Positions 34,137 through 39,640 of a stretch of DNA of 39,640 bases are shown in pieces. The translations under genes were made by a program, and so were the position numbers. The notes below the pieces were generated by a model. The model saw only the letters and a list, made by a program, of their open reading frames with translations, made no database searches and had not been told where the DNA came from. Positions within the stretch are counted from its first letter, which is position 1. Every line of letters starts with the position of its first letter. Source of the DNA: JAIBJP01 sp035639875 (GTDB taxonomy: Bacteria > Actinomycetota > Thermoleophilia > Gaiellales > Gaiellaceae); contig DASQXE010000070.1 in assembly GCA_035639875.1 (NCBI GenBank), positions 1 to 39,640 of the forward strand, in the 5' to 3' direction.

Positions 34137-35567
34137 ATGAAGGCGAGGATCCTCGCCCCGGAGAACCGCAAGTGGCTGACGCTCGTCGCCGTTGCGTTCG
34201 GGCTTTTCATGATCATGCTCGACAACACGATCGTGAACGTCGCGCTCCCGTCGATCCAGCACGACCTGCACATCGGCATCTCCGAGTTGGAGTGGGTCTT
34301 CAACGGCTATGCGCTCACCTTCGGCGTCCTCATGCTCACCGGTGGCAAGCTCGCCGACCTCCTCGGGCGCCGCCTCATCTTCATCGTCGGACTCGTGATC
34401 TTCGCCGGCTCGTCGCTGGCGTGCGGCCTCGCGACCACGGGGGGCGTCCTCATCGGCGCACGGGTCGTCCAGGGCGTCGGGTCGGCGCTCATGAACCCGG
34501 CCACGCTCTCGATCATCACGGCCACGTTCCCGCCGAGGCAGCGCGGCATGGCCATTGGGATCTGGGCGGGCGTCGCCGCGATGGCGCTGGCCATCGGCCC
34601 GCTCGCCGGCGGTCTCATCACCGAGCACATCGGCTGGAACTGGATCTTCTTCATCAATGTCCCCGTGGGCGCCGTGGCGATTCTCTTCACCCGCCTCGTG
34701 GTGGACGAGTCCCGTGACACCTCGGCCGAGCAACGGCTCGACCTGCCCGGCCTACTCGCCTCGGCGATTGGCCTCTTCGGCCTCACCTATGCGCTCATCG
34801 AGGCGAACACGTACGGCTGGACTTCCGGCCGGATCCTCGGCCTCTTCGCAGTGGCAGTCGCCGGGCTGGCCGCGTTCGTCGTCCTCGAGCTGCGCCAGCG
34901 CGTTCCGATGCTCGATCTCTCGTTGTTCAGAAACGGAACGTTCGCCGGCGCGAACACCGTCATGCTGCTCGTCGGGCTCGCCATGTTCGGGGTCTTCTTC
35001 TACAACTCGCTCTTCATCCAGAACATCATGGGCTACTCCGCCGTCCAGACCGGCGCGTCCTTTCTGCCCATGACGGGCTTGATCATCCTGGTCGCGCCGC
35101 TGGCCGGGAAGTTCTCCGACCGCGTCGGCTCGCGCTGGCTCATGGGTGTCGGAATGGTGCTCCTCTCAGCGTCGCTTTTCATCTTCTCGCGGCTCGACGC
35201 GGCCTCGGACTTCTGGAACGTTTTCCCCGGCCTCATCGTGGGTGGGCTCGGGATGGCGTTCGTCATGACGCCGACGACCGCCGCGGCAATGGGTTCCGTT
35301 CCAGTCGACAAGGCCGGCGTCGGCTCTGCCGTGCTGAACAGCATGCGGCAGGTCGGCGGCTCGCTCGGGATCGCCGTCATGGGCGCGATCGTCCTGTCGC
35401 AGGTCAATGGGATCCCCGGCACCCCCGAAGCCGCAGCGGGCTTCATCACCGGCTACCAGCACGCTCTCATCGTCGCCTCGCTGATCGCGCTCGCCGGCGC
35501 CTTCCTCTCCGTCGCCACCGTGCGCAAGTACCGGCACGCCGACCAGGCCGTTCCCGAGGCGGCCTAA
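34137..35567 (+). CDS. DHA2-family MFS drug:proton exporter (EmrB/QacA type)
   Basis: The 476-residue protein has the expected 14 hydrophobic helices. The DHA2 marks are LDNTIVNVALPSIQHDLH in helix 1, the motif A loop GKLADLLGRR, the motif C-like GPLAGGLITEHIGWNWIFFINVPVG, and a second-half GKFSDRVGSR loop. It should export a hydrophobic or cationic compound across the membrane using the proton gradient. The ATG at 34137 has an excellent AGGGAGG site. The TetR gene follows by 2 bases, so the pump and its likely repressor share a transcript. Confidence 0.94.
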   Translation: MKARILAPENRKWLTLVAVAFGLFMIMLDNTIVNVALPSIQHDLHIGISELEWVFNGYALTFGVLMLTGGKLADLLGRRLIFIVGLVIFAGSSLACGLATTGGVLIGARVVQGVGSALMNPATLSIITATFPPRQRGMAIGIWAGVAAMALAIGPLAGGLITEHIGWNWIFFINVPVGAVAILFTRLVVDESRDTSAEQRLDLPGLLASAIGLFGLTYALIEANTYGWTSGRILGLFAVAVAGLAAFVVLELRQRVPMLDLSLFRNGTFAGANTVMLLVGLAMFGVFFYNSLFIQNIMGYSAVQTGASFLPMTGLIILVAPLAGKFSDRVGSRWLMGVGMVLLSASLFIFSRLDAASDFWNVFPGLIVGGLGMAFVMTPTTAAAMGSVPVDKAGVGSAVLNSMRQVGGSLGIAVMGAIVLSQVNGIPGTPEAAAGFITGYQHALIVASLIALAGAFLSVATVRKYRHADQAVPEAA

Positions 35568-35569
35568 CG

Positions 35570-36178
35570 TTGAGCACCACCCGCCTTCCCGCTGAGGAGC
35601 GCCGCGCGGCGCTCCTCGAGACGGCCTGCGCGGTCTTCTCGCAGGGGACGTACCGCGGGACGACGACGGCCGAGATCGCCCGTGAAGCGGGCGTCACCGA
35701 GCCGATTCTGTACCGCCACTTCGACTCCAAGCGCGACCTCTACCTCGCGTGCCTCGAAGAGACCTGGACCGGCGTTCAGACGATGTGGGAGGCGGCGATC
35801 GAAGCCGAACCCGATCCGGCGCTGTGGGTGGCGGCGATCGGTCGGTCGTTCGTCGAGTCGGAGGTCAAGCGGCCGCTCATCTCCAATCTCTGGGTCCAGG
35901 CGCTCGCCGAAGCGAGCGAGGACCCCGTCATTCGCGCCTACATGAAGGGCCACATGCGCGCGGTCCACGCGTACGTGGTCGCCATCGGGCGCAGGGCGCA
36001 ATCCTCGGGAGCAATCGACGCCGAGCGCGATATCGAGGCGGAGGCGTGGATCTTCATCTCGCTGGGGCTCCTGTCCATGGCCGACCGCGTGCTCGACGGC
36101 GTCATGCTCGACAAGTGGCCTGCCATCAGGCGCTCCCGCCTCCGCTGGCTCACGGGCCGGAACGACCCTTTGGACTGA
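35570..36178 (+). CDS. TetR/AcrR family transcriptional regulator
   Basis: The 202-residue regulator has a TetR helix-turn-helix at residues 10-56, with FSQGTYRGTTTAEIAREAGVTEPILYRHFDSKRDLYLACL, followed by an all-helical ligand-binding and dimerisation domain. The start is a TTG at 35570, two bases after the exporter stop, so translation probably depends on coupling. It is likely to repress the exporter operon by binding near 34101-34122. The inducer is unknown. Confidence 0.92.
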   Translation: MSTTRLPAEERRAALLETACAVFSQGTYRGTTTAEIAREAGVTEPILYRHFDSKRDLYLACLEETWTGVQTMWEAAIEAEPDPALWVAAIGRSFVESEVKRPLISNLWVQALAEASEDPVIRAYMKGHMRAVHAYVVAIGRRAQSSGAIDAERDIEAEAWIFISLGLLSMADRVLDGVMLDKWPAIRRSRLRWLTGRNDPLD

Positions 36179-36190
36179 ATTCGGTATGCA

Positions 36191-36208
36191 CTTCACCTTC
36201 GGGTGAAG
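36191..36208 (+). terminator. UUCG-loop hairpin after the TetR gene
   Basis: CTTCACC (36191-36197) pairs with GGTGAAG (36202-36208) around a TTCG tetraloop, 12 bases after the regulator stop. The extra-stable loop suggests a transcript 3' end. No T-run follows. Confidence 0.5.
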
Positions 36209-36235
36209 CGCCACCCGTTCGGGCGATGCCGAAAA

Positions 36236-36416
36236 CGGCGGAAACGCCGATGCTAGGTACGTGTTTTGCCCCGTTAAAGGCGACGACCCGGAGGTTTCGG
36301 CTCTGCGGCCCAGCCGATGCCTCCGGGTTGGTGTCGCCGGGAATCTGGCGCGCCTCCCGCACCCCTCTGCCTGGCGTCCGGCAGGAATGCGAGTTAGTCG
36401 GACTATAGCCACTCGC
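36236..36416 (+). ncRNA. Highly folded non-coding region, candidate structured RNA of unknown class
   Basis: This fills most of the 300-base gap between the TetR and HTH-TPR genes. It contains a GNRA hairpin (CGGCG-GAAA-CGCCG, 36236-36249) and then a long compound hairpin at 36279-36338 built of three helices: GGCGAC/GTCGCC, ACCCGGAGG/CCTCCGGGT and TCGGCT/AGCCGA, closed by a 9-base loop. Two more stems follow, CTGCC/GGCAG (36367-36384) and GCGAGT/ACTCGC (36389-36416). I compared it by eye with the cobalamin, FMN, c-di-GMP, c-di-AMP and fluoride classes and found no match. The strand is assumed from the neighbouring genes. Confidence 0.4.
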
Positions 36417-36435
36417 CCCGAGAAGTCAAGTAGGC

Positions 36436-36463
36436 TTGTGAAGTAAATTTTTCTTCGTATAGT
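36436..36463 (+). promoter_or_regulatory. Promoter of the HTH-TPR regulator gene
   Basis: TTGTGA (36436-36441) and TATAGT (36458-36463) are separated by 16 bases in an unusually AT-rich spacer. The start of transcription would fall near 36470, leaving a leader of only about 10 bases before the ATG at 36479, with AGGA at 36471-36474 as ribosome-binding site. GAAG and CTTC arms (36440-36443, 36453-36456) inside the spacer could be an operator for the regulator itself. Confidence 0.55.
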
Positions 36464-36478
36464 TCACCCTAGGATCCC

Positions 36479-37822
36479 ATGCGCGACCAGCTGATCTCTG
36501 CTCCCAAGACCGCCCCGGCGATGCGCCCGAGCCTCGGCGACCGCGTGCGCCAGCTCCGGATCGCCAAGGGGTTGACGCAGACCGAGCTGGCCGGCGAGCG
36601 CTTCTCGAAGGAGTACGTGAGCCAGATCGAGCGCGGCAAGACTCGCCCGACCGGCGAGACGATCGAGTGGCTTGCCGCCCGGCTCGGAGTCGACCAGAGC
36701 TTCCTCGAGACGGGCGTTTCCTCGAGCGAGCGCGAGCGCGTCGAAAGCGTGATCGCGCGCGCCGAGGCAGCGCTGGAATCGAACTCTTACCAGGACGCGG
36801 TGGACGAGATCGGGCAGCTCGGGAGCGCACTCGACGCGGTTGCCGTCCCGGCGCTGCAGTTCCGGGCCCTGCTCGCTGAGTCTTGGGGTCGGATGAACCT
36901 CGGCGAGGTGCGCGAGGCGATCGCCCGGCTCGACGCCGCGCGCCAGCTCGTCGAAGCGCCGACGTTCAGCGACGTCGATCGGGCGGAGGTCCTCTACCGG
37001 CTTGGCGTTTGCCGTTACAAGCTGTCCTCGATCGCAACGGCTGTCGCGCTTCTCTCGGAGGCGCTCGAGCTCGCCGAGCGATCGGCTCTGCCGGCCGACC
37101 GGCTTCGGTCCAACATTCTGGGCTGGCGCTCCCGGTGCTACCGGCGCCAGCGGGACTGGGAAGCCGCGCGCGAGGACGTGGAGCGCGCGCTGGAGCTGGC
37201 CGAGGGCTTGAACGACCGGCGCACCGTCGCCCATCACTACTTCCAGGCCTCGCTCATCGCCGAGCGGACGGGCCACTGGGTGCTCGCGCGGTCGTACGCC
37301 GAGCGCGCGAAGGCCCAGTACGAAGAGCTCGCCGACCAGGCCAACGTCGGTCGGCTCCTGAACAACTTGGGCGGCCTCAACTTCCAGCTCGGTAAGCCCC
37401 AGGAGGCAATTCGCCATCTCAAGGACGCTTATCGCGTCCTCCTCGAGGTCGGCACCGAGGCCGAGACGGGCTACGTCGTCTCGTCGCTGGCGCAGGTTCA
37501 TCTGCGCACGGGCGAGCCGAAGTTGGCCGAGGAGCAGGCGCGCCATGCGCTCGAGCTCCTCGGCGACCGCGTCGACGTCCTCGACGAGATCGGCAACGCC
37601 CAGCTCGTCCTCGGGCGCGCGCTGCTCGAGCAGGAGCGCCTCGACGACGCAGGAGAAATGTTCAAGGCGGCCGAAGCGAGCTTCGAACAGCTCTCGTCGG
37701 TCAGCCACCGCGCCGCCGCGTGGGTCGCCCAGGGCGACCTCGCAGTGCGCCGCGGGGACGACAGGCATGCCGCGCACCTCTACCGGCGCGCGGCCGAAGC
37801 GCTACAGGACTTCCGGTTCTAG
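36479..37822 (+). CDS. HTH (XRE)-TPR transcriptional regulator, RRNPP-like architecture
   Basis: The 447-residue protein has an XRE helix-turn-helix at about 19-75 (LGDRVRQLRIAKGLTQTELAGERFSKEYVSQIERGKTRPTGETIEWLAARLGV). A long all-helical region of tetratricopeptide repeats follows from about residue 85 to the end, with typical units such as LLNNLGGLNFQLGKPQEAIRHLKDAY and VYRLG/YRLGVCRYKL. There is no membrane segment. HTH plus TPR is the layout of peptide-responsive RRNPP regulators (PlcR, Rgg, NprR), though TPR regulators with other partners also exist. The ATG at 36479 sits just after a good promoter. A 31-codon hydrophobic peptide gene follows 17 bases downstream. Confidence 0.88.
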   Translation: MRDQLISAPKTAPAMRPSLGDRVRQLRIAKGLTQTELAGERFSKEYVSQIERGKTRPTGETIEWLAARLGVDQSFLETGVSSSERERVESVIARAEAALESNSYQDAVDEIGQLGSALDAVAVPALQFRALLAESWGRMNLGEVREAIARLDAARQLVEAPTFSDVDRAEVLYRLGVCRYKLSSIATAVALLSEALELAERSALPADRLRSNILGWRSRCYRRQRDWEAAREDVERALELAEGLNDRRTVAHHYFQASLIAERTGHWVLARSYAERAKAQYEELADQANVGRLLNNLGGLNFQLGKPQEAIRHLKDAYRVLLEVGTEAETGYVVSSLAQVHLRTGEPKLAEEQARHALELLGDRVDVLDEIGNAQLVLGRALLEQERLDDAGEMFKAAEASFEQLSSVSHRAAAWVAQGDLAVRRGDDRHAAHLYRRAAEALQDFRF

Positions 37823-37839
37823 GGAAGGAGGTGAAGCAC

Positions 37840-37935
37840 GTGACGGCACGCCAGGTTCAGCTGCTCGTTCTGTTGGTCATGCTGGCGGCATTCCTCGCCA
37901 AGGGCCACTGGGTCGGCTTCTTCGACGGTCATTAG
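37840..37935 (+). CDS. 31-residue hydrophobic peptide gene with a perfect Shine-Dalgarno sequence
   Basis: After the regulator stop comes AAGGAGGTGA (37825-37834), an exact complement of the usual 16S rRNA 3' end, then five bases and a GTG start at 37840. The product begins MTARQVQ, continues with a hydrophobic helix (residues 8-20, LLVLLVMLAAFLA) and ends in a short polar/aromatic tail KGHWVGFFDGH. It looks like a signal-peptide-led precursor or a small membrane protein. The ribosome-binding site is the strongest seen in the window, which argues that the gene is real and highly translated. A peptide pheromone, a membrane-acting peptide or a small transporter subunit are possible roles; none is proven. 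Confidence 0.65.
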   Translation: MTARQVQLLVLLVMLAAFLAKGHWVGFFDGH

Positions 37936-37996
37936 CGGAGCGGAAGGACGTCGGCAGCACGCGTCGAAATTTGCGCGCGTGGCAATACCTTCCGAG

Positions 37997-38104
37997 ATGG
38001 AACCGCGTCCTTCCCTCCGTCCTCTCGCCCCGCTGATCGGGATGCTGGCCGCCCTGTGGCTTGTCACGGCCGGCCTGATCGCGGCGCAACTTCTAGCGGG
38101 CTAG
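37997..38104 (+). CDS. Second tiny hydrophobic peptide gene (35 residues)
   Basis: An ATG at 37997 opens 35 codons ending at TAG 38102-38104. The product has a proline/arginine-rich start (MEPRPSLRPLAP) and one hydrophobic helix covering residues 13-34 (LIGMLAALWLVTAGLIAA...). The basic start and long helix suggest a single-pass membrane peptide with the N-terminus inside. The ribosome-binding site is weak. It lies 61 bases after the first peptide gene and may belong to the same transcript as the HTH-TPR regulator. It is not similar in sequence to the first peptide. Confidence 0.4.
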   Translation: MEPRPSLRPLAPLIGMLAALWLVTAGLIAAQLLAG

Positions 38105-38112
38105 CGGTCGGC

Positions 38113-38514
38113 CTAGTCGTTAGGGCCTTCGGCCCCGACGTCGACCTGCATGGACGCGCGCATGCATTCCCGCAGGCTCACCACACCCACGGTCCGGCCC
38201 CCCTCGACAACGGGCAGGTGCCGGAAGCCGTGCTCGAGCATCGTCCGCATCGCCTCGTCGATCGACGTCGACCCGCTCGCGGTGATCGGATCCTCGGTCA
38301 TCCATTCGCGGACGCGGGCCTCGCTCGTGTGGACGCGGCCGGCGACCGCTTTCAGCAGGTCGCGCTCGGTGAGGATGCCGATCAGTCGGCCGGCGTCGAG
38401 CACGACGGCGGATCCGACGCCCTCCTCGGCCATGCGCTCGGCGGCTTCGCCCAGCGTGTCCTCGGGCGCGACCGCGACGATCGCGCCCGTCATCAGCTCC
38501 CCCAGGTGTGTCAT
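38113..38514 (-). CDS. Tandem CBS-domain protein
   Basis: The 133-residue protein consists of two CBS motifs, LMTGAIVAVAPEDTLGEAAERMAEEGVGSAVVLDAGRLIGILTERDLL and WMTEDPITASGSTSIDEAMRTMLEHGFRHLPVVEGGRTVGVVSLREC. Such stand-alone pairs bind adenine nucleotides and regulate other proteins. The ATG at 38514 precedes the first CBS strand; the frame is open much further upstream but there lies antisense to the rhodanese gene. It is convergent with the second tiny peptide gene (8 bases between stops) and divergent from the rhodanese. Confidence 0.9.
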   Translation of the reverse strand: MTHLGELMTGAIVAVAPEDTLGEAAERMAEEGVGSAVVLDAGRLIGILTERDLLKAVAGRVHTSEARVREWMTEDPITASGSTSIDEAMRTMLEHGFRHLPVVEGGRTVGVVSLRECMRASMQVDVGAEGPND

Positions 38515-38616
38515 CCGCCGAGCATAGCCACGCCACGTTTTCCCCGCCAGGCTCCGAATGATAGGATCGCCCTCGGCCGGGCTTGCTTCATTTCGTAAAG
38601 TAATCGGAGGTGGCTG

Positions 38617-39474
38617 ATGGCTGAGAACGGCTACGCGAAGCCGGTGCTCGTGACGACCGAGTGGCTGGCGGGGAAGCTCGATGACGACAGCATCGTCATC
38701 GCGGAAGTCGATGAAAATCCGGATCTCTACGACGAGGGCCACATCCCCGGAGCGGTCAAGCTCCATTGGCGCGACGATCTGCAAGACCCGATCGAGCGGG
38801 ACGTCGTCGACCGAGAGACGTTCGAGCGCTTGCTCGGCGAGCGCGGGGTTGGCAACGAGACCACCGTTGTCCTGTACGGGGACAAGAACAATTGGTTCGC
38901 CGCGTACGCCTACTGGTATCTCAAGGTCTACGGCCACCAGGACGTGCGGATCCTCGACGGTGGGCGTCAGAAATGGATCGACGAGGGCCGTGAGCTGAGC
39001 ACGGATATCCCAGCGCCGGAGAAGAAGACGTACAAGGCCAAGGAGCGGGACGAGTCCATCCGCGCCTACCGCGACCAGGTGCGGGACTGGATCGGGGAAG
39101 GAAGCCGCGCCCTCGTCGACGTTCGGTCGCCCGGCGAGTTCTCCGGCGATCTGATCGCACCTCCAGGTTACGAGCAGGAAGGCGCGCAGCGGGCAGGGCA
39201 TATCCCGACGGCCGCCTCGATCCCATGGGCGAGCGCGGTGCAGGACGACGGCACCTTCAAGACGGCCGACGACCTGAAAGAGCTCTACGGCGGGAAGGGC
39301 GTCACACCCGACAAGGAAGTGACGGCCTATTGCCGCATCGGCGAGCGCAGCGCTCACACCTGGTTCGTCCTCCGGGAGCTGCTCGGCTACGAGCGGGTGC
39401 GAAACTATGACGGGTCGTGGACCGAGTGGGGCAACCTCGTCGACGTGCCCATCGAGAAAGGTTCGGGCAGCTAG
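38617..39474 (+). CDS. Thiosulfate sulfurtransferase (two-domain rhodanese)
   Basis: The 285-residue protein has two rhodanese domains. The first (about 10-125) is structural, with GHIPGAVKLHWRDDLQD and YGDKNNWFAAYAYWYL; the second (about 150-283) carries the active-site loop YCRIGERSAHT with catalytic C239. The CRxGxR pattern is typical of thiosulfate:cyanide-type sulfurtransferases. It moves sulfane sulfur to thiols or cyanide in the cytosol. The ATG at 38617 has GGAGG upstream. It precedes the proline racemase family gene with possible overlap. Confidence 0.94.
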   Translation: MAENGYAKPVLVTTEWLAGKLDDDSIVIAEVDENPDLYDEGHIPGAVKLHWRDDLQDPIERDVVDRETFERLLGERGVGNETTVVLYGDKNNWFAAYAYWYLKVYGHQDVRILDGGRQKWIDEGRELSTDIPAPEKKTYKAKERDESIRAYRDQVRDWIGEGSRALVDVRSPGEFSGDLIAPPGYEQEGAQRAGHIPTAASIPWASAVQDDGTFKTADDLKELYGGKGVTPDKEVTAYCRIGERSAHTWFVLRELLGYERVRNYDGSWTEWGNLVDVPIEKGSGS

Positions 39475-39640
39475 GCCGGATCGAGACAGTCGACTACCAC
39501 ACCGCCGGCGAGCCGTTCCGGATCGTGACGTCCGGCGCGCCGGAGATCCCCGGCGCGACGGTGCGCGAGCGGCGCGAGCGCGCGCACGCGAGCGAGGACG
39601 TGGACCGCGTGCGCCGCATGCTCTGCCACGAGCCGCGCGG
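39426..39640 (+). CDS. Proline racemase family protein, N-terminal part only, start uncertain
   Basis: From about 39480 the frame reads IETVDYHTAGEPFRIVTSG, followed by EIPGATVRERRERA and MLCHEPRG at the window edge. This is the conserved start of proline racemase / 4-hydroxyproline epimerase / trans-3-hydroxyproline dehydratase proteins. The catalytic cysteine region is outside the window. No canonical start is found at the usual distance of about eight residues before VDYHTAGEP; the GTG at 39426, inside the rhodanese gene, is the only ATG/GTG/TTG nearby and would add an arginine-rich leader. Which reaction it catalyses cannot be decided. Confidence 0.75.
   Translation, partial: MGQPRRRAHRERFGQLGRIETVDYHTAGEPFRIVTSGAPEIPGATVRERRERAHASEDVDRVRRMLCHEPR

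Noticed and set aside
36240..36420. Cobalamin, FMN, c-di-GMP, c-di-AMP or fluoride riboswitch
   Set aside because: GGGAA, GATG and similar short words appear, but the conserved cores of these classes do not occur in the right order. The region is listed as unassigned.
37831..37842. GTG at 37831 as the start of the small peptide
   Set aside because: This GTG lies within the AAGGAGGTGA ribosome-binding site itself. The GTG at 37840, five bases after the site, is the proper start.

Overview
The window is GC-rich, densely packed bacterial chromosome. Stop/start overlaps of ATGA or GTGA, GTG/TTG starts, a SigR/RsrA-type sigma/anti-sigma pair and two tandem ABC importer operons point to Actinomycetota. 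A Thermoleophilia-like lineage (Gaiellales/Solirubrobacterales) is my inference from gene style, not from a marker gene. I saw no rRNA, tRNA, CRISPR array, insertion sequence or phage gene.

Layout. 1-4.5 kb: the tail of a probable CocE/NonD hydrolase, an amidohydrolase overlapping a small Rieske protein, a YtcJ-like amidohydrolase and an M20 peptidase. 4.5-10.1 kb (minus): a complete five-gene oligopeptide/dipeptide ABC importer operon. 10.4-12.9 kb (minus): a three-gene polar amino acid ABC importer. 12.9-16.1 kb: an ECF sigma factor with a membrane protein made of two internal repeats, divergent from an HtrA protease. 16.2-18.4 kb (plus): a GCS2-type glutamate-cysteine ligase, a CxxC metal-binding protein, and a SigR-like sigma factor with its RsrA-like zinc anti-sigma factor behind a GGGAAT-N18-GTT promoter. 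18.4-21.3 kb (minus): an HTH-TM-LytR_C protein, and an operon of amidohydrolase, short nucleotidyltransferase and membrane protein. 21.3-25.8 kb: M24 and M16 peptidases, a hotdog thioesterase, a SIS-domain protein, a decayed methyltransferase and a small unknown. 26-31.3 kb: SufS-like PLP enzyme, OsmC protein, methylmalonate-semialdehyde-type dehydrogenase, Mug-type uracil-DNA glycosylase and glutamine-dependent NAD synthetase. 31.4-36.2 kb: a frameshifted LPFTG surface protein, an acyl-CoA synthetase, and a DHA2 MFS exporter with its TetR. 36.2-39.6 kb: a highly folded non-coding stretch, an HTH-TPR regulator followed by two tiny hydrophobic peptide genes, a CBS-domain protein, a rhodanese and the start of a proline racemase family enzyme.

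Working together: peptide and amino acid scavenging dominates (two importers, M20/M24/M16 peptidases, the CocE-like hydrolase, the proline racemase family enzyme). A second theme is thiol/sulfur and redox homeostasis (GCS2, SigR/RsrA, OsmC, SufS-like enzyme, rhodanese).

The most promising candidate system is the regulator at 36479-37822 with the 31-residue hydrophobic peptide at 37840-37935. That peptide has the best Shine-Dalgarno sequence I saw in the window. The order (HTH-TPR regulator, then a tiny hydrophobic peptide) resembles RRNPP peptide quorum sensing, which is best known from Firmicutes. Other points to check are the folded region at 36191-36416, a two-frameshift cell-wall protein, a methyltransferase pseudogene still readable in pieces, and a dispersed intergenic repeat one copy of which runs into the start of the GCS2 gene.
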